Of a stretch of DNA of 64,000 bases, positions 8,303 through 20,303 are shown piece by piece. Numbering within the stretch: the first letter of the stretch is position 1; every line of letters starts with the position of its first letter. The DNA is from Variovorax ginsengisoli (GTDB taxonomy: Bacteria > Pseudomonadota > Gammaproteobacteria > Burkholderiales > Burkholderiaceae_C). The stretch spans positions 1 through 64,000 of the forward strand of contig NZ_RCZJ01000005.1 in assembly GCF_006438845.1 (NCBI RefSeq), given 5' to 3'. The notes below the pieces were generated by a model that saw nothing but the letters and a program-made list of their open reading frames with translations, was not told the origin of the DNA and searched no databases. The translations under genes and the position numbers were made by a program.

Positions 8303-9328
8303 TCAGCGACCTTGCCGGCGAAATTCGCCGGGGGTCGTGCCGGTCCAGTCGCGGAACGCGCGTGAAAAGCTCTTCTCGTTGCGGAAGCCCACGGCCAGCG
8401 CGATCTGCTTGATCGGACGGTTCGAACGCCGCAATTGGTCGGCGGCCTCGGCTTGGCGCACCTCGTCCTTCAGCGCCTGCAGGGGCATGCCTTCTTCCTG
8501 AAGCTGACGATGCAGCGTACGGCTCGACGTGTGAAGCAGCGCGGCGATGGCGTCGGCCGTTGCAGCTTCGGCCGGGCGAAGGCGCAGTAGTTCTCGCACC
8601 CGTTCGCCGAGCAAGCGGTCGCGCCGGTACTGCAGCACCGTCAGCGGCAGCGCCCGCTTGAGCATTGTGCGCAGTGCACGCTCGTCGCGCTGCAGTGGCA
8701 AATCGAGATAGCGCTCGTCGAAGCTGTAGCTCGCTTGCCGTGCATCGAACTGCAAATCGCCCGTGAATATCAGCGGATAGGCGTCGCGGTGCGGCGGTGC
8801 GGCGAACGGAAAACGCGTGATGCGCAGCGAGATGCGCGAATCGATCGCCCAACACGCATAGCCATGCAGGAAGCGCAGGCTCGACACCAGGCAGAACTCG
8901 CGGAGCGCACCGAGGTCGCGGCGCTCGGTGATCGACACCGTGGCCAGGCCGCCCGTCACCTGCAGATCGAGGACGATGTCGTCGGTCAGCAGGCGATGGT
9001 GCCGACACCAGCGCTTGACGGCCACGCCGAGATTCGGCGCGCTGAGCGAGGCGCGGCACAGCATGCCGTAACTTCCCCAGGGCAGCCGGCGCGTGAACCA
9101 GCCCAGTGCCTCGTCGTCGAGTTCCTGCATGGCGTGCGCGTTGAGCGCTTCGAACTGCAAGGCCGTGACGTGCGCGTTCGATCGGGCAACTTCGCGCGGC
9201 GCGATCTGTGCCGCGCGCAGGGCCTTCGAGGGGTCTGCGCCGCGGAGTTCATAAGCTTGCACCACCGCTCGCACGAAGGCCATCGGCGTGGCAGCACGGC
9301 TGGGCTTCTGAAAGGCGAGGGCGGTCAT
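8303..9328 (-). CDS. AraC-family transcriptional regulator, divergent from liuA
   Basis: 341 residues. The N-terminal two thirds resemble the effector domain of OruR/ArgR-like AraC proteins ([20 protein letters not shown] region). The C-terminal third has two helix-turn-helices ending [20 protein letters not shown] and GTTPGEFRR. The start MTALAFQ at 9328 was chosen because upstream in-frame sequence lacks domain features and would cover the liuA promoter. It is divergent from liuA, with a 25-bp dyad (9354-9378) in between and a near-identical one before liuE at 26304-26327. It is therefore the best candidate for a local regulator of leucine/isovalerate breakdown. Confidence 0.87.
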   Translation of the reverse strand: MTALAFQKPSRAATPMAFVRAVVQAYELRGADPSKALRAAQIAPREVARSNAHVTALQFEALNAHAMQELDDEALGWFTRRLPWGSYGMLCRASLSAPNLGVAVKRWCRHHRLLTDDIVLDLQVTGGLATVSITERRDLGALREFCLVSSLRFLHGYACWAIDSRISLRITRFPFAAPPHRDAYPLIFTGDLQFDARQASYSFDERYLDLPLQRDERALRTMLKRALPLTVLQYRRDRLLGERVRELLRLRPAEAATADAIAALLHTSSRTLHRQLQEEGMPLQALKDEVRQAEAADQLRRSNRPIKQIALAVGFRNEKSFSRAFRDWTGTTPGEFRRQGR

Positions 9329-9353
9329 CTGGAAGACGTGTTCGGCTGGCGCT

Positions 9354-9378
9354 ATTTGCAACCATTGTGGCGGCAAAT
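9354..9378. promoter_or_regulatory. Candidate operator between the AraC gene and liuA
   Basis: A dyad with arms ATTTGC (9354-9359) and GCAAAT (9373-9378) separated by 13 bases. The left half continues AAC and the right half is preceded by TGGCG. A near-copy occurs upstream of liuE (26304-26327), sharing ATTTGCAAC, TGGCG and CAAATG. Position and recurrence suggest the binding site of one regulator, probably the adjacent AraC protein. Not tested experimentally here. Confidence 0.6.
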
Positions 9379-9461
9379 GCGCCGGGAGCGGGCGTAAGCT
9401 GCGGCTTTTGCGCGCGTCGCCGCCTTGCGCAGCGCGCTTCCCCCAAGAGGAGACAACGCCC

Positions 9462-10643
9462 ATGCCCGCACCGAGCCTTCCCGGCCTGAACTTCGACCTC
9501 GGCGACACCGTCGATTCCCTGCGCGAGGCGATCGACGATTTCGCGCACCACGAGATCACGCCGCGCGCCGCCGCCATCGACAGCGACAACCTGTTCCCGC
9601 ACGACCTGTGGAAGAAGCTCGGCGACCTCGGCCTGCACGGCATGACGGTGAAGGAAGAGTACGGCGGCACCGAACTCGGCTACCTGGCACACATCGTCGC
9701 GATGGAAGAGGTGTCGCGTGCGTCGGCTTCGGTCGGCCTGTCGTACGGCGCGCACTCCAATCTGTGCGTGAACCAGATCCACCGCAACGGCAGCGAGGCG
9801 CAGAAGAAGAAATACCTGCCCAAGCTGGTGAGCGGCGAGCACGTCGGCGCCTTGGCGATGAGCGAGCCCAACGCCGGCTCCGACGTCGTCAGCATGAAGC
9901 TGCGCGCCGAGAAGAAGGGCGACCGCTACGTGCTCAACGGCGGCAAGATGTGGATCACCAACGGCGGCGACGCCGACACGCTGGTCATCTATGCCAAGAC
10001 CGATCCCGAAATGGGCGCGCGCGGCATGACGGCCTTCATCGTCGAGAAGGGCTTCAAGGGTTTTTCCGCCGGCACCAAGCTCGACAAGCTGGGCATGCGC
10101 GGCAGCAACACCTACCCGCTGTTCTTCGACAACTGCGAAGTGCCCGAAGAGAACGTACTGGGCGGCGAGGGCATGGGCACCAAGGTGCTGATGAGCGGGC
10201 TCGACTACGAGCGCGCAGTGCTGTCGGGCGGCCCGCTCGGCATCATGGCCGCGTGCATGGACGCGGTGCTGCCCTTCGTGCACGAGCGCAAGCAGTTCGG
10301 CCAGAGCATCGGCGAGTTCCAGCTGATGCAGGGCAAGATCGCCGACATGTACTCGACCTGGCAGGCCACGCGCGCTTACGTGTACGCCGTGGGCAAGGCC
10401 TGCGACCGCAACGACCACGCACGCACCTTCCGCAAGGACGCGGCCGGCGCCATCCTGTATTCGGCCGAAAAGGCCACGTGGATGGCCGGCGAGGCGATCC
10501 AGGCGCTGGGCGGCGTGGGCTACACCAAGGACTTTCCGGTGGAGCGCCTGTGGCGCGATGCCAAGCTGTACGAGATCGGCGCCGGCACCAGCGAAATTCG
10601 CCGCATGCTGATTGGCCGCGAGCTGTTCAACGAAACCGCCTGA
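9462..10643 (+). CDS. liuA: Isovaleryl-CoA dehydrogenase
   Basis: 393 residues, full length. It oxidises isovaleryl-CoA to 3-methylcrotonyl-CoA with FAD and passes electrons to ETF. The acyl-CoA dehydrogenase signatures are [12 protein letters not shown] near 130-141 and [20 protein letters not shown] near the C-terminus. Glu250 in [14 protein letters not shown] sits where isovaleryl-CoA dehydrogenases keep their catalytic base, which distinguishes them from other family members. AAGAGGAG lies just before the ATG at 9462. It is the first gene of the liu cluster, followed by an acyl-CoA synthetase, liuB, liuC and liuD. Confidence 0.95.
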   Translation: MPAPSLPGLNFDLGDTVDSLREAIDDFAHHEITPRAAAIDSDNLFPHDLWKKLGDLGLHGMTVKEEYGGTELGYLAHIVAMEEVSRASASVGLSYGAHSNLCVNQIHRNGSEAQKKKYLPKLVSGEHVGALAMSEPNAGSDVVSMKLRAEKKGDRYVLNGGKMWITNGGDADTLVIYAKTDPEMGARGMTAFIVEKGFKGFSAGTKLDKLGMRGSNTYPLFFDNCEVPEENVLGGEGMGTKVLMSGLDYERAVLSGGPLGIMAACMDAVLPFVHERKQFGQSIGEFQLMQGKIADMYSTWQATRAYVYAVGKACDRNDHARTFRKDAAGAILYSAEKATWMAGEAIQALGGVGYTKDFPVERLWRDAKLYEIGAGTSEIRRMLIGRELFNETA

Positions 10644-10652
10644 GGCGGCGCG

Positions 10653-12313
<1,661 letters not shown>

Positions 12314-12317
<4 letters not shown>

Positions 12318-13936
12318 GCAAACTAGAGACAAAGCTGAACGCGCGCAGCGCGGACTTCCAGGCCAACGCCGCGGCGATGCGCGCCCTGGTCGACGACCTG
12401 CACGCGCAGTTCGCGAAGATCGAGGCCGGCGGCGGTGAGGCGGCGCGCGCCAAGCACGTCGCGCGCGGCAAGCTGCTGCCGCGCGACCGCGTGGCCGAGC
12501 TGCTCGACCCGGGCACGCCGTTCCTGGAGATCGCGCCGCTCGCGGCCTACGGCATGTACCTCGATGCCAAGGGCGCCGAGTCGGCGCCCGGCGCCGGCCT
12601 GATCGCCGGCATCGGCCGCGTGAGCGGTGTCGACTGCATGATCGTCTGCAACGACGCGACGGTGAAGGGCGGCACCTACTACCCGCTCACCGTCAAGAAG
12701 CACCTGCGCGCGCAGGAGATCGCCGAGCAGAACCGCCTGCCGTGCATCTACCTCGTCGACTCGGGTGGCGCGAACCTGCCGAATCAGGACGAGGTCTTCC
12801 CCGACCGCGACCACTTCGGCCGCATCTTCTACAACCAGGCCAACATGAGCGCGCAGGGCATCGCGCAGGTCGCGGTAGTCATGGGTTCGTGCACCGCAGG
12901 TGGCGCCTACGTGCCGGCGATGAGCGACGAGTCGATCATCGTGAAGAACCAGGGGACCATCTTCCTGGGCGGTCCGCCGCTGGTAAAGGCCGCGACCGGC
13001 GAGGTTGTCACGGCTGAAGACCTGGGCGGCGGCGACGTGCACACGCGCCTGTCTGGCGTGGCCGACCACCTGGCGCAGAACGACCTGCATGCGCTGTCGC
13101 TCGCGCGCTCGGCCATCGGGAACCTAGGCGATAACCGGGCGCAAGCGCCCGGTCCTTCTGTGGTCCGCGCCCCCGCCTATCCTTCGGATGAGATCTACGG
13201 CGTGATTCCCACCGACACGCGCAAGCCCTTCGACGTGCGCGAGATCATCGCCCGCATCGTCGACGGCAGCGAATTCCACGAGTTCAAGGCGCGCTTCGGT
13301 GCGACGCTGGTCTGCGGCTTCGCCGAGATTGAGGGCATGCCCGTCGGCATCGTCGCCAACAACGGCATCCTGTTCAGCGAATCGGCGCAGAAGGGCGCGC
13401 ACTTCATCGAGCTGTGCTGCCATCGCAAGATCCCGCTGGTGTTCCTGCAGAACATCACCGGCTTCATGGTGGGCCGCAAGTACGAGAACGAAGGCATTGC
13501 GCGCCACGGCGCGAAGATGGTGACCGCGGTGGCCACGGCCAACGTGCCGAAGTTCACCGTCATCATCGGCGGCAGTTTCGGCGCCGGCAACTACGGCATG
13601 TGCGGCCGCGCGTTCAGCCCGCGCTTCCTGTGGATGTGGCCCAACGCGCGCATCAGCGTGATGGGCGGCGAGCAGGCCGCGAGCGTGCTGGCGACCGTCA
13701 AGCGCGATGGCATTGAGTTGAAAGGCGGCAGCTGGAGCAAGGAAGAAGAAGAAGCTTTCAAGGCACCGCTGCGCCAGCAGTACGAGGACCAGGGGCATCC
13801 GTACTACGCGACGGCGCGGCTGTGGGACGACGGGATCATCGACCCGGCGGACACGCGGCGTGTGCTGGCGCTGGGGTTGGCGGCCGCGCGTAATGCGCCG
13901 ATCCCCGAACCGAAGTTTGGGGTGTTCCGTATGTGA
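12314..13936 (+). CDS. liuB: Methylcrotonoyl-CoA carboxylase, carboxyltransferase (beta) subunit
   Basis: 540 residues, normal length. With LiuD it carboxylates 3-methylcrotonyl-CoA to 3-methylglutaconyl-CoA. Diagnostic segments are [35 protein letters not shown], the acyl-CoA region [15 protein letters not shown], and [20 protein letters not shown]. The ATG overlaps the synthetase stop as ATGA. The stop codon itself overlaps the left arm of the vapBC operator. Biotin is supplied by LiuD, encoded 2.6 kb downstream beyond vapBC and liuC. Confidence 0.95.
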
Positions 13937-13966
13937 TGTGTATGATTTGTATGTTTCATACACATC
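13935..13966. promoter_or_regulatory. Perfect dyad upstream of vapB, likely autoregulatory operator
   Basis: Arms GATGTGTATGA (13935-13945) and TCATACACATC (13956-13966) are perfect reverse complements around a 10-base spacer. The left arm overlaps the last two bases of the liuB stop. The site ends 9 bases before the GTG start of vapB. Type II toxin-antitoxin pairs normally repress themselves at such palindromes, so this is probably the VapBC binding site. The tract is AT-rich compared with its surroundings. Confidence 0.7.
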
Positions 13967-13975
13967 GAGGGTTTT

Positions 13976-14257
13976 GTGAGAACGAACATCGTGATCGACG
14001 ACAAGCTCATGGCGGCGGCCATGGCGGCGGGCGGGTTCAGCACCAAGAAGGAAGCGGTGGAGGAGGGCTTGCGCCTGTTGGCGCGGCGCAAGGCCTATCA
14101 GCAGCTGCTCGCGTTGGGCGGCCAGCTCCAGTGGGCGGGGGACGACAGCGTCGACTGGACCGCAGCGTCCGCGGATGCGCTCGCCGTTCAGGAGCCGCCC
14201 GCGGGCTATGCCGCGAGCGCAGCGAAGAAGCCCCGGCCCGCGCGCCGCACGCGATGA
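13976..14257 (+). CDS. vapB: VapB-family antitoxin
   Basis: 93 residues with a GTG start. The N-terminal half (MRTNIVIDDKLMAAAMAAGG followed by STKKEAVEEGLRLLARRKAY) is a ribbon-helix-helix DNA-binding fold of the VapB type. The C-terminal half is Ala/Pro/Arg-rich and would wrap the toxin. It overlaps the toxin gene by ATGA, the standard arrangement, and follows a perfect dyad that probably serves as its operator. It sits inside the liu cluster on the same strand. Confidence 0.88.
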   Translation: MRTNIVIDDKLMAAAMAAGGFSTKKEAVEEGLRLLARRKAYQQLLALGGQLQWAGDDSVDWTAASADALAVQEPPAGYAASAAKKPRPARRTR

Positions 14258-14643
14258 TCACGGCCGATTCGAGCGTCTGGATCCAGCATTTCCGCGGTCA
14301 TCAAACGCCCGCCGTTGCGCAGTTGCGCGCGCTGCTTCAGGAGGGCGTCGAGGATATCGTGCTGCTCGACCTGGTGCTGATGGCGGTGCTGCGCGGCTTT
14401 GTGCACGACCGCGACTGGCGCCTGGCCCGAGCGGCCCTCGCGGCGCTGCCACTGGTCACCGCCGGCGGCGAGGCCGTGGCGGTTCGCGCGGCCGACCTGT
14501 ACCGCCGTCAGCGTCTCAAGGGCATCACCATCCGCAGCGCGATCGATCTGATGGTGGCCGCGTGGTGTCTTGAGCACGGCTGCTCGCTTTTGCATGCGGA
14601 CCGTGACTTCGATGGCATCGAAGGCCTGACAGGTGCGCTGTGA
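14254..14643 (+). CDS. vapC: VapC-type PIN-domain protein with an altered acidic residue
   Basis: 129 residues, normal for VapC ribonucleases. It opens MITADSSVWIQHFRG with Asp5 of the metal site. The later acidic residues are in SAIDLMVAAW and LLHADRDFD. In the second motif, VapC proteins usually read LVLMEVLRG; here it is LVLMAVLRG, so the expected catalytic Glu is Ala44 (codon GCG, one base from GAG). The toxin may therefore be weak or inactive and kept only for its role with VapB. The translational overlap with vapB is intact, and the frame is otherwise undamaged. Confidence 0.88.
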   Translation: MITADSSVWIQHFRGHQTPAVAQLRALLQEGVEDIVLLDLVLMAVLRGFVHDRDWRLARAALAALPLVTAGGEAVAVRAADLYRRQRLKGITIRSAIDLMVAAWCLEHGCSLLHADRDFDGIEGLTGAL

Positions 14644-14695
14644 CGCCATGACGCATTCGCTTGTCCGAGATTTGGGATGGGCTCACGCCGACGGC

Positions 14696-14912
14696 GTACT
14701 CCCCTCCGCGAATGTCCCCCACCGTCAGCCTTCGGCTGCCGGCTCCTCCTTTATTTCGCTGCGGGGAGCACGCCATCGACGTGAGCCTGGCGCGAGCTGG
14801 CGGTTGATCAACGGTGCACCACCGGCGCGCCCACGTGCGCAGGGTATCGGGTGCTCCCCGCAGCGAAGTAAAGGAGGAGGCGAAGCCGGGGGACATGAGC
14901 GGAGGGGAGTAC
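14696..14912. repeat. 217-bp element with long imperfect terminal inverted repeats
   Basis: This occupies most of the 333-base gap between vapC and liuC (14644-14976). Left end 14696-14770 begins GTACTCCCCTCCGC and ends with GCTGCGGGGAGCA; right end 14852-14912 is its imperfect reverse complement, with the left arm longer by about 14 bases. The roughly 80-base centre has no convincing gene. It looks like a miniature transposable element or a dispersed intergenic repeat. The remaining parts of the gap show only the weak ribosome site of liuC. Confidence 0.65.
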
Positions 14913-14976
14913 CTGGTGGCCTGCGCACGCACCCTGAACAGCAGCCTAGACAGAAGCGCCCCGAAAAAGAAACGAC

Positions 14977-15765
14977 ATGACCGACTTCACCAAACTCAAG
15001 CTCACCATCGACGGCGCCGTCGCGCGCATCTGGCTCGACCAGCCCGACACCCGCAACGCCTTTGACGACATCGTTATCGCCGAACTGACGCAGGCTTTTG
15101 TCGAGGCAGGCGACGCAGCGCAAGTCAAAGCCATCGTCCTCGGCGCCAACGGCCCCGCCTTCTGCGCCGGCGCCAACCTGAACTGGATGCGCCGCATGGC
15201 TGACTACACGCGCGACGAGAACCTCGCCGACGCGGGCAAGCTGGCCGACATGCTGCGCACCATCGCCGAGTGCCCCAAGCCGACCATCGCGCGTGTGCAG
15301 GGCGACGTGTACGCCGGCGGCATGGGCTTGGTAGCGGCCTGCGACATGGCGGTGAGCGTCGACACCGCCTGGTACTGCCTGAGCGAAGTGAAGATCGGCC
15401 TCATCCCCGCGACCATCAGCCCGTACGTGATCCGTGCGATGGGCGCACGCGCATCGCAGCGCTACTTTCTGACGGCGGAGCGCTTCACTGCCGCTGAGGC
15501 GCACCGTATCGGCTTCGTGCACGAGGTGGTGGCGGCCGACGGCATTGACGCCAAGGTCGATGAACTGCTTAAGGCGCTGACCGACGCCAGCCCCGCCGCC
15601 GTGCGCGCCTGCAAGACCCTGCTGGCCGACGTCACCGGACGCGAGATCGACGCCGCGCTGATCGCGAAGACCGTCGACGGCATCGCAGACATCCGCGCCA
15701 GCGACGAAGGCCGCGAAGGTGTGCAGGCCTTCCTGCAGAAGCGCAAGCCGTCATGGCTGAGCTGA
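14977..15765 (+). CDS. liuC: Methylglutaconyl-CoA hydratase (enoyl-CoA hydratase family)
   Basis: 262 residues of the crotonase family. The oxyanion-hole segments are AFCAGANLNWMRRM (about 59-72) and GDVYAGGMGLVAACD (about 109-123). CAGANLNWM is characteristic of 3-methylglutaconyl-CoA hydratases, which add water to form HMG-CoA. The position between liuB and liuD supports this over a general fatty-acid hydratase. It starts 65 bases after the inverted-repeat element, so its transcription may depend on readthrough or on a promoter inside that element. Confidence 0.92.
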   Translation: MTDFTKLKLTIDGAVARIWLDQPDTRNAFDDIVIAELTQAFVEAGDAAQVKAIVLGANGPAFCAGANLNWMRRMADYTRDENLADAGKLADMLRTIAECPKPTIARVQGDVYAGGMGLVAACDMAVSVDTAWYCLSEVKIGLIPATISPYVIRAMGARASQRYFLTAERFTAAEAHRIGFVHEVVAADGIDAKVDELLKALTDASPAAVRACKTLLADVTGREIDAALIAKTVDGIADIRASDEGREGVQAFLQKRKPSWLS

Positions 15766-15772
15766 GGTGACC

Positions 15773-16447
15773 ATGCCCCAACTCGACATGCCCCAACTGC
15801 TCGCGCTGGCCGCCGCCCTCGGCTGGGCCAGCGGCGTGCGCCTCTACCTCGTCGTGCTGCTGACGGGCTTGGCCGGCTACTTCGGCTGGGTGCCTTTGCC
15901 CAGCGGCCTGCATCTTTTGGCGAACCCGGTGGTGCTGGGCGTGAGCGGCTTCATGGTCTTCGTTGAATTTTTCGCCGACAAGATTCCGGGCCTGGATTCG
16001 CTCTGGGACATGGTGCACACGGTCGTCCGCATCCCCGCCGGTGCGGCGCTGGCGGCCGGCGTGTTCGGTGGCGACCATGCGGTGATGGCGTTGGTCGCTG
16101 CGCTGCTCGGCGGCGGCTTCGCGGCCACGGCGCATGCGGCCAAGGCGACCACGCGCGCGGCCATCAACACCTCGCCCGAACCCTTCAGCAACGTCGGCGC
16201 GTCGCTGGTCGAGGACAGCATGGTGCCGGCGGGCTTGTGGCTTGCCGTCGCGCACCCGCTGGTGTTCGTCGTGCTCTTCGTGCTCGTGCTGATCCTCAGC
16301 GTGTGGCTGATCCGAAAGAGCTGGCGCTTCCTCAGCGGCCTAGTGCGCCGCGTCACCCGTATCTTCAGCGGCAAGCCCGACCCGGGCGTGACGTCTGCCT
16401 TCTCATTCAAGACCAAGAACGCTCCCGGAGACCCTCCCCATGTTTAA
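15773..16447 (+). CDS. DUF4126 membrane protein between liuC and liuD
   Basis: 224 residues, strongly hydrophobic with about five or six membrane segments (for example LVVLLTGLAGYFGWVPLPSG and FVVLFVLVLILSVWLI). The conserved core includes ATAHAAKATTRAAINTSPEP and NVGASLVEDS, typical of DUF4126. Function is unknown. The ATG at 15773 follows GAGGTG; a GTG at 15767 is the alternative. Its stop overlaps the first copy of the liuD start (CATGTTTAA), showing that it was once directly coupled to liuD. Confidence 0.82.
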   Translation: MPQLDMPQLLALAAALGWASGVRLYLVVLLTGLAGYFGWVPLPSGLHLLANPVVLGVSGFMVFVEFFADKIPGLDSLWDMVHTVVRIPAGAALAAGVFGGDHAVMALVAALLGGGFAATAHAAKATTRAAINTSPEPFSNVGASLVEDSMVPAGLWLAVAHPLVFVVLFVLVLILSVWLIRKSWRFLSGLVRRVTRIFSGKPDPGVTSAFSFKTKNAPGDPPHV

Positions 16448-16474
16448 GAAGATCCTCATCGCCAACCGTGGCGA
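16440..16474 (+). repeat. Duplicate of the first 35 bases of liuD
   Basis: Bases 16440-16474 repeat 16558-16592, the start of liuD, with 30 of 35 positions identical. All five differences are at third codon positions and synonymous: CTC/CTT, ATC/ATT, AAC/AAT, CGT/CGC and GGC/GGT. Both encode MFKKILIANRG. The first copy overlaps the DUF4126 stop exactly as a coupled liuD start would. The following 83 bases are not part of liuD. Confidence 0.9.
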
Positions 16475-16557
16475 CCAGCCGCTAAGCGGCGCAGCGGCGC
16501 AGCCGAATTGCGTGGCACGCGAAGCGTGCGCAGGCGATTTCACCGCGGAGACGCACC

Positions 16558-16565
<8 letters not shown>
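16440..16565 (+). CDS. 41-codon leader reading frame created by the duplicated liuD start
   Basis: From the duplicated ATG the frame runs 41 codons, MFKKILIANRGD then a Gln/Ala/Cys-containing tail ending TAETHHV, and stops at TAA 16563-16565. That stop overlaps the true liuD start (16558) in the same CATGTTTAA arrangement as the DUF4126 stop overlaps this ATG. Ribosomes leaving DUF4126 could therefore be handed on through this frame to liuD. A functional peptide is unlikely; a coupling role is an inference. Confidence 0.4.
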
Positions 16566-18558
<1,993 letters not shown>

Positions 18559-18618
18559 CCCCGTTGCGGCCCCTCGGCCGTATCAGCGATGAGGTTCATC
18601 ACCACCACAAGGGATTTC

Positions 18619-19533
18619 ATGACGCATCGCATCCACCGGGTTTCTTTCTTTTCTGCCGTGCTGCTCGCAGTGGTGCTGGCGTTGGGCGGCTGCGACCGCA
18701 ACGAGAGCCATGCGACGTTGGCCGAGGCACCACCGCCGCCCTCGGCGCCTGCGCCCCAGGCGGAAATGAGCGGGGGCGCCGCGCTTGATGCGCGAAAAGT
18801 GGCGGTGCAGGCACCGTCCGCAGGCGGCCAGGCCGAGACGCCGCTGCAGCGCTTTCTCGCCGTGCGACAGGACCTGGCGGTTGAAGTCCCGCCCGAACAA
18901 TTGGCCGACGCCTGGAGCAAGGTGCGCGACCTCTGCGGTGCACTGAGCTGCGATCTGCTGTCTTCTTCGCTGCTGCGTGAAACGCCGCGCCAGCCGGGCA
19001 GCGCCACCCTCGACATGCGCGTGCTGCCCGGCGACGTCGACAAGCTGCTCGGCGGGCTGCGCGGCGTGTCGGACGTCGTCTCGCACACGACCACGAGCGA
19101 AGACAAGACGTCCGAAGTCATCGACGTCGAGGCCCGCATCAAGAACCGCACCGAGTTCCGCGACAGCCTGCGCCTGATGCTGCGCGACACCGCAACCAAG
19201 CGCACCATGGCCGACCTGCTGGAAATCCAGCGCACGCTGTCGGACACCCAGGCCGAGCTCGACGCCACCGCCACGCAGCGCAAGGTGCTGGCGCAGCAGA
19301 CCGACAAGCAGCGCATCCAGATCCAGTTCACGCCCAAGCGCAACCTGACCAGCAGTGGCGAGAGTTACAGCCCGATGCGGCGGGCCTTGCGCAACGCGGG
19401 CGCGGTGCTGGCCGAGAGCGTGGGCGCATTGATCACTTTCATCGCGGCGGTGCTTCCGTGGCTGGTGCTGGCGGTGCTGCCGTGCCTGTGGCTGGTGCGT
19501 GTACTGTGGCGTCGGCGCCGGCCCCGCGTCTGA
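18619..19533 (+). CDS. DUF4349 lipoprotein with C-terminal membrane anchor
   Basis: 304 residues. A lipobox VLALGGC follows a hydrophobic N-terminus. After a Pro/Ala-rich linker comes a DUF4349 region (DLAVEVPPEQLADAWSKV onward), then a predicted coiled coil (about 170-240, LLEIQRTLSDTQAELDATAT) and a membrane helix near the end followed by RRRRPRV. ATG 18619 was chosen over 18589 because AAGGGA precedes it and the signal peptide starts cleanly. It lies 60 bases after liuD on the same strand. Function is unknown; the location in the liu cluster may be incidental. Confidence 0.78.
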   Translation: MTHRIHRVSFFSAVLLAVVLALGGCDRNESHATLAEAPPPPSAPAPQAEMSGGAALDARKVAVQAPSAGGQAETPLQRFLAVRQDLAVEVPPEQLADAWSKVRDLCGALSCDLLSSSLLRETPRQPGSATLDMRVLPGDVDKLLGGLRGVSDVVSHTTTSEDKTSEVIDVEARIKNRTEFRDSLRLMLRDTATKRTMADLLEIQRTLSDTQAELDATATQRKVLAQQTDKQRIQIQFTPKRNLTSSGESYSPMRRALRNAGAVLAESVGALITFIAAVLPWLVLAVLPCLWLVRVLWRRRRPRV

Positions 19534-19572
19534 CGGCGGCTGGCCCGAGGCCGCTACAGCGCGGCGGTGTCT

Positions 19573-20223
19573 TTAGCCGTCGTTGCCCATCCTGACTTCG
19601 ATGCGCACGGGCCTGGCTGGCCCGGGCATCTGTTCCTTCATCCACTTCTCGGCGAATTCCTGGACCGTCTTCTTGGCGGCGGGCATCTGCTGGTTCAGGT
19701 ATTCGATGCGCTGCGCGCGTTGGGCCAGTTCGGGGCCCAGATTCTTCAGCAGCATCGCTTGGTTGCCCGCGGCCGGTGGCGCCACGAGGCCACCGCGCTC
19801 GCTGGTGATCTCGGCCTTCTGCGTCTCGATGCCGGGCGGCAGCAGCGGCTGGGGTGCCGGCACGCTGAGCACGTAGGCGTCGCCGTCGAGCGTCAGCGTC
19901 CAGGTCTCGGCCAGCGGAATCCGATAGGTGTAGTGCACCGGCACGCGGATCTGGCCGATGCGTTCACCGAGCAGGCCGCCGCAGTCCTGTCCCATGCAGG
20001 TGTACGACGAGCGCCACCGGAACTCTTCGTTCTTCATGAGCGTCGACACTTCGAGAAAACCGCCCGGGGTGCGCAGGACGACGACCTGCGCCGGGTCGAG
20101 CATGCGCACCTGCTCCCCGGTGGATCGCCACGGCATGCCGCGCACGTAGAGCAGCGCGCCTGCGACCCCGACCGCGATGGCAGCGATCGTCCAGAGGACA
20201 GGGAAGCGGGCAGGGCGGTGCAC
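19573..20223 (-). CDS. Hypothetical membrane-anchored protein
   Basis: 216 residues from a GTG start. One membrane helix near residues 9-28 (LWTIAAIAVGVAGALLYVRG) is followed by a soluble, probably periplasmic part with two Cys in SSYTCMGQDCGG, which may form a disulfide. A DUF4230-like pattern of a membrane helix followed by a globular part is possible, but I do not recognise the family. The C-terminal third is helical and charged. It is convergent with the DUF4349 gene and lies just outside the catabolic operon at 20304-25226. Confidence 0.6.
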   Translation of the reverse strand: MHRPARFPVLWTIAAIAVGVAGALLYVRGMPWRSTGEQVRMLDPAQVVVLRTPGGFLEVSTLMKNEEFRWRSSYTCMGQDCGGLLGERIGQIRVPVHYTYRIPLAETWTLTLDGDAYVLSVPAPQPLLPPGIETQKAEITSERGGLVAPPAAGNQAMLLKNLGPELAQRAQRIEYLNQQMPAAKKTVQEFAEKWMKEQMPGPARPVRIEVRMGNDG

Positions 20224-20303
20224 GAACTCTCGCAGGGCGGGGATGGACGACAGGCGTTTTCATCCTAGCAGCCGCTGCCGCGCACGCGGTCCGCGCAACC
20301 CAC

